NCBI GenBank assembly: GCA_024235595.1 | Contig: JACKMC010000011.1 | Coordinates: forward strand, 53,873-117,872 | DNA from: Zoogloeaceae bacterium | GTDB lineage: Bacteria > Pseudomonadota > Gammaproteobacteria > Burkholderiales > Rhodocyclaceae | Length of the DNA: 64,000 bases | Reading direction: 5' to 3' | In this document: piece after piece, positions 26,740 through 34,867 of the stretch | How positions within the stretch are numbered: the first letter of the stretch is position 1 | How the letters are laid out: every line of letters starts with the position of its first letter | Translations under genes and position numbers: made by a program | The notes under the pieces: model-generated | What the model was told of the DNA's origin: nothing | Databases searched by the model: none | What the model saw: the letters and a program-made list of their open reading frames with translations, nothing else

Positions 26740-28107
26740 ATGTCCCTGTCCACCCTCGTTTCCCTCTCGCCGCTCGACGGCCGCTATGAATCCAAGGTCG
26801 CCGACCTGCGCGAGCACTTCTCCGAGTTCGGCCTGATCCGCAACCGCATCAAGGTCGAGGTCGAGTGGCTCAAGGCGCTGGCCGCCGAGCCCGCGCTGGC
26901 CGAGGTCGCGCCCTTCTCGAAGTCCACCGTCACCAAGCTCGACGCGGTGGTGGAGGGTTTCCTGCCCGCCGACGGCGAGGCGGTGAAGGCCATCGAGGCG
27001 ACCACCAATCACGACGTCAAGGCAGTGGAGTACTGGCTCAAGAAGCGCTTCGCGGACAACGTCGAGGTGCAGAAGGTCTCGGAGTTCATCCATTTCGCGT
27101 GCACCTCCGAAGACATCAACAACACCTCGCACGCGCTGATGCTCGCGGATGCACGCGCCCAGGTGATGCTGCCCAAGCTCGATGCGTTGATCAATCGTTT
27201 TCGCGCCCTGGCGCATGAGCTGGCCGACGATTCGATGCTCTCGCGCACCCACGGCCAGCCCGCAAGCCCGAGCACCCTGGGCAAGGAGATGGCCAACATC
27301 GTGTACCGCCTGCAACGGGTGCGCAAGGCCATCGCCTCGGTAGAGATGACCGCCAAGTTCAACGGTGCGGTGGGCAACTACAACGCCCACCTCTCGGCCT
27401 ATCCGGAGTTCGACTGGGAGGGCTTCAACCAGCGCTTCATCGAGTCGCTGGGCCTGGGCTTCAACCCCTACACCATCCAGATCGAGCCGCACGACTCGAT
27501 GGCCGAGCTGTTCGACGCGATGGCGCGCTGCAATACCATCCTCGTCGACGCCTGCCGCGACATCTGGAGCTACATCTCGCTGGGCTTCTTCAAGCAGCGC
27601 CTCAAGGAAGGCGAGGTGGGTTCGTCCACCATGCCGCACAAGGTCAACCCCATCGATTTCGAGAACGCCGAGGGCAACCTTGGCATCGCCAACGCCTTGC
27701 TGCGGCACTTCTCGGAGAAGCTGCCGATCTCGCGCATGCAGCGCGACCTCACTGATTCGACGGTGCTGCGCAACATGGGGGTGGCCTTCGGCCACACCCT
27801 GCTGGCCTTCGACTCCTGCCTCAAGGGCCTCAACAAGCTGGAGGTGGACCGCGTGCGCGTGGCTGCCGATCTGGACGCCACCTGGGAAGTGCTGGCCGAG
27901 CCGATCCAGACCGTGATGCGCCGCTACGGCGTCGAGAATCCCTACGAGCAGCTCAAGGCGCTGACCCGTGGCAAGGGCATCAACCGCGAGGCACTGCAGG
28001 AGTTCGTCGCCACGCTGGCGATCCCCGAGGCCGAGAAGGCGCGGCTGCTGGAAATGACGCCGGCGAGCTACATCGGCAAGGCGGCGGAGCTGGCGCGGCG
28101 GATCTGA
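26740..28107 (+). CDS. purB: adenylosuccinate lyase
   Basis: PurB cleaves SAICAR and adenylosuccinate in purine synthesis. The 455-residue protein matches the PurB family of proteobacteria: SLSPLDGRYESK start, SRTHGQPASPSTLGKE, and the fumarase/aspartase signature SSTMPHKVNPIDFENAEGN. Start MSLSTLVSL was chosen by family alignment; no strong ribosome binding site is seen and an in-frame upstream TTG also exists. Confidence 0.95.
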   Translation: MSLSTLVSLSPLDGRYESKVADLREHFSEFGLIRNRIKVEVEWLKALAAEPALAEVAPFSKSTVTKLDAVVEGFLPADGEAVKAIEATTNHDVKAVEYWLKKRFADNVEVQKVSEFIHFACTSEDINNTSHALMLADARAQVMLPKLDALINRFRALAHELADDSMLSRTHGQPASPSTLGKEMANIVYRLQRVRKAIASVEMTAKFNGAVGNYNAHLSAYPEFDWEGFNQRFIESLGLGFNPYTIQIEPHDSMAELFDAMARCNTILVDACRDIWSYISLGFFKQRLKEGEVGSSTMPHKVNPIDFENAEGNLGIANALLRHFSEKLPISRMQRDLTDSTVLRNMGVAFGHTLLAFDSCLKGLNKLEVDRVRVAADLDATWEVLAEPIQTVMRRYGVENPYEQLKALTRGKGINREALQEFVATLAIPEAEKARLLEMTPASYIGKAAELARRI

Positions 28108-28302
28108 GCGAACGTGGCCTGCGGCGAGCGCCCGAGGGCCCTGCAGGCATTTTCAGCATGCCAGCCTCGGCCGGTATGACCGCTCGGCGCCAGCGGCGCT
28201 CGCTCGCCGGCGGCGTCCGCGGCCGCTGCAATCTCTCGACGTGGCGGCCCTGGGGCGCGAAACACGCTGCCGGATTCCCCGCTGAGACACCAATGCTTTT
28301 CC

Positions 28303-28322
28303 AGGGGCGCGCCGGCGCCCCT
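28303..28322 (+). repeat. GC-rich hairpin in the leader of the DUF2322 gene
   Basis: aggggcgc–gccg–gcgcccct is a perfect 8-bp stem with a four-base loop, ending 23 bases before the ATG. There is no T-tract, so it is not a canonical terminator. It could shape the mRNA leader; no function is known. Confidence 0.5.
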
Positions 28323-28345
28323 GCCATGGTCGAAACGGAGCAAAC

Positions 28346-28663
28346 ATGGCTTTCGCAGACAACCTCAAACAGCTTCCCGGGGTATCGCACCTCGCCGCCA
28401 TCGAACTGTTGGACGACAGCGGTGCGACGGTGGGGCAGATCGAGAACAAGGCCGGCCAGGCGGGTTCGCTGGTGGTGTACAACCACCTCGCCCAACTGTA
28501 TGGTGCGGTCACCCCCGAGGCGGCCAGGAAAGGCCTCGAACTCTACGCCGAGCATACCGCCGATGCACTGGCGAACCCCGGCAAGCACCCGAATATCGAC
28601 CGCCTCATCGGGCTGTCCGAGCGCGGCGAATCGCTGCGGGTGAAGCACCGCTTCGCGGTTTGA
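28346..28663 (+). CDS. DUF2322 family protein
   Basis: A 105-residue soluble protein (MAFADNLKQLPGVSHLAAIELLD) that fits DUF2322, with the conserved KAGQAGSLVVYNHLA and AEHTADALANPGKHPNIDRL segments. No enzymatic motif or function is known for the family. It stands alone between purB and the convergent secF gene. Confidence 0.82.
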   Translation: MAFADNLKQLPGVSHLAAIELLDDSGATVGQIENKAGQAGSLVVYNHLAQLYGAVTPEAARKGLELYAEHTADALANPGKHPNIDRLIGLSERGESLRVKHRFAV

Positions 28664-28759
28664 AGCCTCGGGGGGGTGTGACGTTGGCCAGCGCCATGCT
28701 TTGCCGCTAGGCACGACCCTAGCAGCGAGGGCCGGCCTGCTTTTCCTCGCCCGTCGGCC

Positions 28760-29695
28760 TCACACCACCGCTTCTTCCTTCTGCTTCTTGGGCTTGGCGA
28801 ACTGTTCGCGCGAGACGCCCAGCCACATCACCAGCGGGCTGGCGACGAGCACCGAGGAGTAGATGCCGAAGCAGATGCCGATGGTCAGCGCGAGGGCGAA
28901 GTAGTAAAGCGTTTCACCGCCGAACAGCAGCATCGACAGGACCATGATCTGGGTACTTCCGTGGGTGATCACGGTTCGCGAGATGGTGCTGGTGATGGCG
29001 TGGTTGAGCACCTCGGGGGTCTCCATGCCGCGCTTCTTCTTGAAGGTTTCACGCACCCGGTCGAACACCACCACCGATTCGTTCACCGAGTAGCCCAGCA
29101 CCGCCAGCACCGCGGCCAGCACCGCCAGCGAGAACTCCCACTGGAAGAAGGCGAAGAAGCCCAGGATGATGATCACGTCGTGCAGGTTGGCGATGATCGC
29201 CGACACCGCGAAGCGCCATTCGAAGCGCATCGCGAGGTAGAGCATGATGCCCACGATCACCAGCAGCAGCGCCATTGCGCCGTCGGTGGCGAGCTCCTTG
29301 CCCACCTGCGGGCCGACGAACTCGACGCGACGCAGTTGCGGCGAGGTGGCCGGCGTGGCGCTGGCCAGTGCACCGATGACCTTCTCGCTGACCCGCGCGG
29401 TATCGAGGCCTTCGCGATTGGGCAGGCGGATGAGGATGTCGCGCGCGCTGCCGAAGTTCTGCACCTGGGCGTCCGGATAGCCCTCGTTCGACAAGGCCTG
29501 GCGGATCGGCTCGAGCTGCGGCGCCTCGGCGTAGTTCACCTCCATCAGCGTGCCACCGGTGAATTCGACCGACAGGTTGAGCCCCCGGGTGAGCAGGAAC
29601 AGCACCGCCAGCGCGAAGGTGATCAACGAGATGATGTTGAACACCAGCGCATGGCGCATGAAGGGGATGTCTTTCTTGATGCGGAAGAATTCCAT
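28760..29695 (-). CDS. secF: protein translocase subunit SecF
   Basis: SecF pairs with SecD to pull exported proteins through SecYEG using the proton-motive force. The 311-residue RND-family protein has six transmembrane helices. It shows the LSVEFTGGTLMEV start of the periplasmic domain, LGYSVNESVVVFDRVRE, and a basic/acidic C-terminal tail. It lies downstream of secD but separated by an inserted gene, so coexpression may be altered. Confidence 0.95.
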   Translation of the reverse strand: MEFFRIKKDIPFMRHALVFNIISLITFALAVLFLLTRGLNLSVEFTGGTLMEVNYAEAPQLEPIRQALSNEGYPDAQVQNFGSARDILIRLPNREGLDTARVSEKVIGALASATPATSPQLRRVEFVGPQVGKELATDGAMALLLVIVGIMLYLAMRFEWRFAVSAIIANLHDVIIILGFFAFFQWEFSLAVLAAVLAVLGYSVNESVVVFDRVRETFKKKRGMETPEVLNHAITSTISRTVITHGSTQIMVLSMLLFGGETLYYFALALTIGICFGIYSSVLVASPLVMWLGVSREQFAKPKKQKEEAVV

Positions 29696-29709
29696 TTTTC
29701 GGCAGGGCC

Positions 29710-30102
29710 TCAGGTGAGGGGTGAGGAGTTAGGGGTGAGGGGGCCGAGCTCGGCGCGAGTTGCGTTGATCAGTCCACCGAGGAGCCTGAAGGTTTGTTGA
29801 ATATGGCCGGCGGACTGTGCGTATTGACCGGGAAATCCGAGGGTCGAGGCAAGCGTGAGTTGGGTGTCGAGTTCGCTCAGCGAGCCGCGCGAAATGGTCA
29901 GGAAGTGCAGAAATTCCTTCTTGCTGCCGCGCGCGGCACCTTCCGCGATGTTGGAGGGGATGGAGACCGCGGCGCGGCGCATCTGGCTGCTCAGCCCGAA
30001 ACGTTCTTCTGCGGGAAAGCCCGAGGTCAGCGCGTATATGGCCTTTGCCAACTTCATGGCCTCCTGCCAGACCAGCAGATCATGGTGCCGCCGGCCGAGC
30101 AT
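29710..30102 (-). CDS. four-helix-bundle protein (S23/23S rRNA intervening-sequence family)
   Basis: A 130-residue protein beginning MLGRRHHDLLVWQEAMKLAKAIY, with FGLSSQMRRAAVSIPSNIAEGAARGS in the middle. These are the hallmark motifs of the four-helix-bundle family found in 23S rRNA intervening sequences and as free-standing genes; the Avd protein of diversity-generating retroelements is a relative. Its biochemical role is unknown. The ATG is preferred over a GTG six codons upstream that lies inside the terminal repeat. The gene runs in the secD–secF direction and its last ten residues are encoded by the other repeat. Confidence 0.88.
   Translation of the reverse strand: MLGRRHHDLLVWQEAMKLAKAIYALTSGFPAEERFGLSSQMRRAAVSIPSNIAEGAARGSKKEFLHFLTISRGSLSELDTQLTLASTLGFPGQYAQSAGHIQQTFRLLGGLINATRAELGPLTPNSSPLT
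29714..29742 (+). repeat. left heptamer-repeat inverted terminus
   Basis: Four consecutive heptamers GTGAGGG, GTGAGGA, GTTAGGG, GTGAGGG plus one G. The reverse complement forms the last codons of the four-helix-bundle gene, giving its Pro/Ser/Thr-rich PLTPNSSPLT end. Confidence 0.85.
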
Positions 30103-30105
30103 GGT

Positions 30106-30134
30106 CCCCTCACTCCTCACCCCTTACTCCTCAC
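30106..30134 (-). repeat. right heptamer-repeat inverted terminus
   Basis: Read on the minus strand it is GTGAGGA, GTAAGGG, GTGAGGA, GTGAGGG plus one G. It matches the left copy at 24 of 29 positions and lies just before the ATG of the enclosed gene, in the place of a ribosome binding site. Confidence 0.85.
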
Positions 30135-30137
30135 TAG

Positions 30138-31997
30138 TCACTGACCAGGCTTCCACACCTGCCCGATCGACAGCTTTTCGAGCTTGCGCTTGCGACCGTA
30201 GACGAGGTTGATGAGCATCCGCGACACCAGCACGGCGCTGAACATCGAGGTCATGATGCCCAGGCAATGCACCACCGCGAAGCCGCGTACCGGGCCGGAG
30301 CCGAAGACCAGCAGCGCGATGCCGGCGATCAGGGTGGTGATGTTGGAGTCGAGGATGGTGTCGAAGGCGCGGTCGTAGCCGGCGGTGATGGCGGCCTGCG
30401 GGGTGGCGCCGTTGCGCAGCTCTTCGCGTACCCGCTCGTTGATCAGCACGTTGGCGTCGATGGCCATGCCCAGGGTGAGCGCGATCGCCGCGATGCCGGG
30501 CAGGGTCAGGGTGGCCTGCAGCATCGACAGCAGCGCCACCAGCAGCAGCAGGTTGGAGGCCAGCGCGAGCACCGAGACGAGGCCGAACATCAGGTAGTAG
30601 GCGATCATGAAGACCGCGATCGCGGCGAATCCCCACATCGTGGAATCGAAGCCCTTCTTGATGTTCTCCGCGCCGAGGCTGGGGCCGACGGTGCGCTCCT
30701 CGATGATCTCCATCGGCGCGGCGAGCGAGCCGGCGCGCAGCAGCAGGGCCACGTCGGTGGCTTCCTGGGTGCTCATGCGGCCCGAGATCTGGACCCGGCC
30801 GCCACCGATTTCGGAGCGGATCACGGGTGCGGTGATGACTTCGCCCTTGCCCTTCTCGATCAGCAGGATGGCCATGCGCTTGCCCACGCTCTCGCGCGTC
30901 ACGTCGCGGAAGATGCGCGCGCCGGCAGCGTCGAGGGTGAGGTGCACCGCGGGTTCGTGGGTCTGGCCGTCGAAGCCGGGCTGGGCGTCGGTGAGGCGGT
31001 CGCCGGTGAGCACCACCTGCTTCTTGACCAGCAGCGGCGAGCCGCCCCGCTCGGTATACAGCTCGGTGCCGAAGGGTACGGTGCCATTGAGCGCGCCTTC
31101 GAGGGCGCCCGGGGTGTCGTCCACCATGCGCACTTCGAGGGTCGCGGTGCGGCCGAGGATGTCCTTGGCCTTGGCCACGTCCTGCACCCCCGGCAACTGG
31201 ACGACGATGCGGTCGGCACCCTGCTGCTGGATTACCGGTTCGGCGACGCCGAGCTCGTTGATGCGGTTGTGCAGGGTGGTGATGTTCTGCTTGATCGCGA
31301 ATTCCTGGATCGTTTTTTCGGCCTGCGGCGTGAGGCTGGCGATGAGCTTGAACTCACCGCCGCTGTCGCGCTCGTTGAACTGCAGGTCGGCGGTAAAGTC
31401 GCTGATGGCCTGGCGGGCCGCCTGGCGGGTGGCGTCGTCACGGAAATCGATGACCACGGTGTTGCCCTCGCGGGCGATGCCGGTGTGACGGATGGTCTTG
31501 TCGCGAAGCTGGGTGCGAAGGTCGCCCGCGGTGGCGTCGAGACGTTTGGTGAGCGCGCCGGCCATGTCGACCTGCAACAGGAAGTGCACCCCGCCGCGCA
31601 GGTCGAGGCCGAGGTACATCGGCAGCGCGTTCAGGCTGGTGAGCCAGTTCGGCGAGGCGGACAGCAGGTTGAGCGCGACGACGTAGGAGGGGTCGGCCGG
31701 GTCCGGGTTGAGGGCCCGTTCGATCGCATCCTTGGCCTTGAGCTGGACATCGGTGCTGGCGAAGCGTGCGCGTACGCTGGTGGGATCGACGAAGATCCCG
31801 GTGTTGGCGATTCCCGCTCCCGACAGGGCCTCCTCGACGCGTGCGGTGACGGCCGTCGGGTCGAGCTTGAGGGTCGCCTTGCCGCTGGAAACCTGAACTG
31901 CCGGGACCTCGCCGTAGAAATTCGGCAAGGTATAGAGCAGGCCCATGAGCAGCACGAAGCCGATGAGTAGGTTTTTCCAGAGGGGATAGCGGTTCAT
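30138..31997 (-). CDS. secD: protein translocase subunit SecD
   Basis: SecD (619 aa) is an RND-type membrane protein with one N-terminal helix, a large periplasmic domain (GLDLRGGVHFLLQVD at its start, VQLPGVQDVAKAKDIL) and five C-terminal helices with GMAIDANVLINERVREELR. It begins MNRYPLWKNLLIGFV. The stop lies right at the edge of the inserted repeat, so the final residues may have been shaped by the insertion. It is cotranscribed with yajC upstream. Confidence 0.95.
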   Translation of the reverse strand: MNRYPLWKNLLIGFVLLMGLLYTLPNFYGEVPAVQVSSGKATLKLDPTAVTARVEEALSGAGIANTGIFVDPTSVRARFASTDVQLKAKDAIERALNPDPADPSYVVALNLLSASPNWLTSLNALPMYLGLDLRGGVHFLLQVDMAGALTKRLDATAGDLRTQLRDKTIRHTGIAREGNTVVIDFRDDATRQAARQAISDFTADLQFNERDSGGEFKLIASLTPQAEKTIQEFAIKQNITTLHNRINELGVAEPVIQQQGADRIVVQLPGVQDVAKAKDILGRTATLEVRMVDDTPGALEGALNGTVPFGTELYTERGGSPLLVKKQVVLTGDRLTDAQPGFDGQTHEPAVHLTLDAAGARIFRDVTRESVGKRMAILLIEKGKGEVITAPVIRSEIGGGRVQISGRMSTQEATDVALLLRAGSLAAPMEIIEERTVGPSLGAENIKKGFDSTMWGFAAIAVFMIAYYLMFGLVSVLALASNLLLLVALLSMLQATLTLPGIAAIALTLGMAIDANVLINERVREELRNGATPQAAITAGYDRAFDTILDSNITTLIAGIALLVFGSGPVRGFAVVHCLGIMTSMFSAVLVSRMLINLVYGRKRKLEKLSIGQVWKPGQ

Positions 31998-32061
31998 GTT
32001 CGGGGCTTCGGGATGAGGTCAGCGAGAAAAACGGGGGCCGATGGGCCCCCGCACAGGTGAA

Positions 32062-32388
32062 TCAGGCGCTCTTGAGCGTGCCCTTGGGAAGCACGTTGCC
32101 GACCGATTCCTTCTTGATCAGGATGACCACGTTGTCGGCGATCTCGACATGGACGAAGGAGTCGCCGACCTGGGTGACACGACCGGCCACGCCGCCCTGG
32201 GTGAGGACCTCGTCGCCCTTGGCAAGCGCTGCGACCAGCGCCTTGTGTTCCTTGGCACGCTTCATCTGCGGGCGGATCATCAGGAACCAGATCACGACGA
32301 ACATGAGGATCATGGGCAGCAGGCCCATGAGACCACCTGTGGGGTCCGCAGCGCCTGCGGCCTGCGCGTAGGCATTGGAAATCAGCAC
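32062..32388 (-). CDS. yajC: preprotein translocase subunit YajC
   Basis: YajC is a small single-span partner of SecDF. The 108-residue protein has a transmembrane helix (about residues 22–38) followed by the family motif IRPQMKRAKEHKALVAALAKGDEVLTQGG. The start is GTG with a GGAG-type site upstream; no in-frame ATG fits. It precedes secD by 64 bases. Confidence 0.95.
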   Translation of the reverse strand: MLISNAYAQAAGAADPTGGLMGLLPMILMFVVIWFLMIRPQMKRAKEHKALVAALAKGDEVLTQGGVAGRVTQVGDSFVHVEIADNVVILIKKESVGNVLPKGTLKSA

Positions 32389-32423
32389 TTTTTCGACTCC
32401 GGGTAAGCGTTTGGAAACGCGCG

Positions 32424-32432
32424 ATTATATCA
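32424..32432 (-). promoter_or_regulatory. extended -10 promoter element for yajC–secD
   Basis: On the minus strand the sequence is tgatataat: a perfect TATAAT with an upstream TGn extended -10. It lies about 36 bases before the yajC GTG, in the short gap after tgt. No good -35 box is visible, as is acceptable for extended -10 promoters. Confidence 0.5.
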
Positions 32433-32462
32433 GTTGTGCCCAGCGGCCATGTTCGCCGCCGC

Positions 32463-33581
32463 TCAGGCGGCAGCGGCGGCGCTCGTGCGCTGCGCCTTGA
32501 AGCGCGCCACGAAGGCGGTGAATTGGTCCGTTTCGATCGCCTCGCGGATTTCGGCCGTGAGGATCTGGTAGTAGCGCAGGTTGTGAATGGTGTTGAGCAT
32601 CGAGCCGAGGATTTCGCCGCTGCGGTGCAGGTGGTGCAGGTAGGCCCGGCTGAAGTTGCGGCAGGTGTAGCAGTCGCAGCTTTCGTCGAGCGCACGGGTG
32701 TCCTCGCGGTGGACGGCGTTCTTGATCTTGAGATCGCCGAAACGGGTGAACAGCCAGCCATTGCGGGCGTTGCGGGTGGGCATCACGCAGTCGAACATGT
32801 CGATCCCCTCGGCCACGCCGGCGACGATGTCTTCGGGGGTGCCGACACCCATGAGGTAGCGCGGCTTGTCGATGGGCAGCCTGGGCGCGGTGTGGGCGAG
32901 GATGCGTCGCATCTCGTCCTTGGGCTCGCCGACCGACAGGCCGCCGATGGCGAAGCCGTGAAAGCCGACTTCGGCGAGCCCCGCCAGGGATTCGTCACGC
33001 AGCTCCTCGTACATGCCGCCCTGGACGATGCCGAACAGCGCGTTGGGGTTCTCGAGGCGGTCGAACTCGTCGCGCGAACGGCGTGCCCAGCGCAGCGACA
33101 GACGCATCGACTTGGCTGCTTCGTCGAGGGTGGCCGGGTAGGGCGTGCATTCGTCGAAGATCATCGCGATGTCCGAATTGAGGCTGCGCTGGATCTGCAT
33201 CGATATCTCGGGCGTGAGGAAGAGCCTCGCGCCGTCGATGGGCGATGCGAACTTCACGCCTTCCTCGCTGATCTTGCGCAGCGCACCCAGCGAAAAGACC
33301 TGGAAACCACCCGAATCGGTGAGGATGGGTTTTTGCCAGCGCATGAAGTCGTGCAGGCCGCCATGCAGGTCGATGACCTTCGTGCCCGGGCGCAGCCACA
33401 GATGGAAGGTATTGCCGAGGCAGATCTGCGCGCCGATCTCGTCGAGCGATTGCGGCGTCATGGCCTTGACCGTGCCGTAGGTGCCAACCGGCATGAACAC
33501 CGGCGTCTCGACCACGCCGTGATTGAGCGTGAGCCGGCCCCGTCGTGCGGTGCCCGAGGTTTTGAGAAGTTCGAAGTTCAT
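32463..33581 (-). CDS. tgt: queuine tRNA-ribosyltransferase (TGT)
   Basis: TGT exchanges guanine 34 for preQ1 in GUN-anticodon tRNAs. The 372-residue TIM-barrel protein has VFMPVGTYGTVKAMTP, LTDSGGFQVFSLG with the active-site region, GGLSVGEPKDEM, DCVMPTRNARNG and the zinc ligands in CDCYTCRNFSRAYLHHL. Its ATG overlaps the queA stop. It is part of the conserved queA–tgt–yajC–secDF cluster. Confidence 0.97.
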   Translation of the reverse strand: MNFELLKTSGTARRGRLTLNHGVVETPVFMPVGTYGTVKAMTPQSLDEIGAQICLGNTFHLWLRPGTKVIDLHGGLHDFMRWQKPILTDSGGFQVFSLGALRKISEEGVKFASPIDGARLFLTPEISMQIQRSLNSDIAMIFDECTPYPATLDEAAKSMRLSLRWARRSRDEFDRLENPNALFGIVQGGMYEELRDESLAGLAEVGFHGFAIGGLSVGEPKDEMRRILAHTAPRLPIDKPRYLMGVGTPEDIVAGVAEGIDMFDCVMPTRNARNGWLFTRFGDLKIKNAVHREDTRALDESCDCYTCRNFSRAYLHHLHRSGEILGSMLNTIHNLRYYQILTAEIREAIETDQFTAFVARFKAQRTSAAAAA

Positions 33582-34609
33582 TTGAAGCGACTCAGGAACA
33601 TGGCGTCGCCATAGCTGAAGAAGCGGTAGCGCTCGCGGATGGCGTGGGCGTAGGCATGGCGGATGCGCTCGCTGCCCGCAAAGGCCGAGACCAGCATCAG
33701 CAGCGTCGATTTCGGCAGGTGGAAGTTGGTGATCATGGCGTCGGCGACCTGGAAGCGGAAGCCGGGCAGGATGAAGAGCTCGGTTTCGGCGCTGCCGGCG
33801 GCGAGAGGGCCGTCCTGGGCGGCCGCTTCGAGGGCTCGCAGGCTGGTGGTGCCGACCGCGATGACCCGGCCGCCGGCTGCCCGCGTCGCGGCAATCAGCG
33901 CCACGGTCTCGGCGGGAATCACATAGCGCTCGCGGTGCATGCGGTGTTCGGAAAGGTCGTCGACGCGGACCGGCTGGAAGGTTCCTGCACCGACATGCAA
34001 GGTGAGGTAGGCGAGCTTCACGCCGGACTCGGCAAGCGCCGCAAGCAGCTTTTCGTCGAAATGCAGGCCCGCGGTGGGGGCTGCGACGGAGCCGTGATGG
34101 CGTGCATAGACCGTCTGGTAGCGCGCCTCGTCGGCCTGCCCGGCGGGGCGTTCGATATAGGGCGGCAAGGGCAGCTTGCCGTGCGCTTCGAGCAGTTCGA
34201 TCAGTTTTTTTCCGGCAGGGAAGGCGAGGTGGAAGAACTCTCCGGCCCGACCCAGTACCTCGACCTCGAAGGCCCCATCGGCAACCGTGATCCTGCCGCC
34301 GGGCCTGGGGGATTTGCTGGCGCGGATCTGGGCCAGCGCTTCGTGGTCGCCGATGGGGCGCTCGATGAGGATCTCGACCTGGCCACCGGTCTGTTTGGTG
34401 CCGAACAGCCGCGCGTGCACCACACGGGTGTCGTTGAAGACCAGCAGGTCGCCCGCGCGCAGCAGGCCCGGCAAATCCGAGAAAACGCGATCGGCGAAGC
34501 CCTCGCGGCCGACTTCGAGCAGTCGGCTGGCGGTGCGTTCGCCGGGCGGCGCCTGCGCGATGAGCTCGTCCGGTAGGGGGTAATCGAAATCTTCAAGCCT
34601 CAATGGCAT
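33578..34609 (-). CDS. queA: S-adenosylmethionine:tRNA ribosyltransferase-isomerase
   Basis: QueA adds the epoxycyclopentane ring from SAM to preQ1-tRNA after TGT has acted. The 343-residue protein begins MPLRLEDFDYPLPDELIAQ. It shows LLVFNDTRVVHARLFG, APTAGLHFDEKLL, LHVGAGTFQPVRVD and the C-terminal TNFHLPKSTLLMLVSAFAG. The start is defined by this N-terminus; the frame stays open for hundreds of codons upstream without family similarity and across the tRNA gene. Confidence 0.96.
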   Translation of the reverse strand: MPLRLEDFDYPLPDELIAQAPPGERTASRLLEVGREGFADRVFSDLPGLLRAGDLLVFNDTRVVHARLFGTKQTGGQVEILIERPIGDHEALAQIRASKSPRPGGRITVADGAFEVEVLGRAGEFFHLAFPAGKKLIELLEAHGKLPLPPYIERPAGQADEARYQTVYARHHGSVAAPTAGLHFDEKLLAALAESGVKLAYLTLHVGAGTFQPVRVDDLSEHRMHRERYVIPAETVALIAATRAAGGRVIAVGTTSLRALEAAAQDGPLAAGSAETELFILPGFRFQVADAMITNFHLPKSTLLMLVSAFAGSERIRHAYAHAIRERYRFFSYGDAMFLSRFK

Positions 34610-34613
34610 CTGC

Positions 34614-34642
34614 TTGCTGCCCGGAATGGATTGGGTGATAAT
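34614..34642 (+). promoter_or_regulatory. sigma-70-type promoter of the tRNA-Leu gene
   Basis: TTGCTG (34614–34619) and GATAAT (34637–34642) are separated by exactly 17 bases, and the -10 box ends 14 bases before the tRNA. It overlaps the leader of the divergent queA gene. Confidence 0.55.
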
Positions 34643-34656
34643 TCGCGCCTCCTCCA

Positions 34657-34743
34657 GCCGGGGTGGCGGAATCGGTAGACGCAGCGGATTCAAAATCCGC
34701 CGGTGGTAACACTGTGAGGGTTCGAGTCCCTCTCCCGGCACCA
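34657..34743 (+). tRNA. tRNA-Leu (anticodon CAA)
   Basis: The sequence folds as a class II tRNA: acceptor stem gccgggg/tcccggc (last pair G·U), anticodon arm gcgga–ttcaaaa–tccgc with anticodon CAA, long variable arm, T-arm gaggg–ttcgagt–ccctc, and an encoded CCA end. Length is 87 bases. Confidence 0.95.
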
Positions 34744-34867
34744 GGCATTTTCCGCCCGCCGTCCGGCTAAAGGCCGGCAATGTTATCCTGCCGCGGCGCG
34801 GCTTGCCAAATTCGTTAGGTCTGTTCCGGAGCGTGGCCTGACCGCCCGCTCTCCGTATGAGGTGAGG

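Larger units (their letters stand above)
29714..30134. mobile_element. 421-bp repeat-bounded element carrying a four-helix-bundle gene
   Basis: The segment between secD and secF starts and ends with 29-bp imperfect inverted repeats (24 of 29 identical), each made of four heptamers of the form GTGAGGR/GTTAGGG/GTAAGGG. The only gene inside is a four-helix-bundle protein. secD stops 4 bases beyond the right repeat. In most relatives I know, secD and secF are adjacent, so this looks like an insertion. No transposase and no clear target duplication are seen; mobility is inferred. Confidence 0.6.

Noticed and set aside
29710..30140. Diversity-generating retroelement
   Set aside because: The four-helix-bundle protein is related to Avd, but there is no reverse transcriptase and no template/variable repeat pair in the window.
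29700..30145. Target-site duplication flanking the four-helix-bundle element
   Set aside because: The bases directly outside the two 29-bp ends (cctcag and tagtca) are not a convincing direct repeat.
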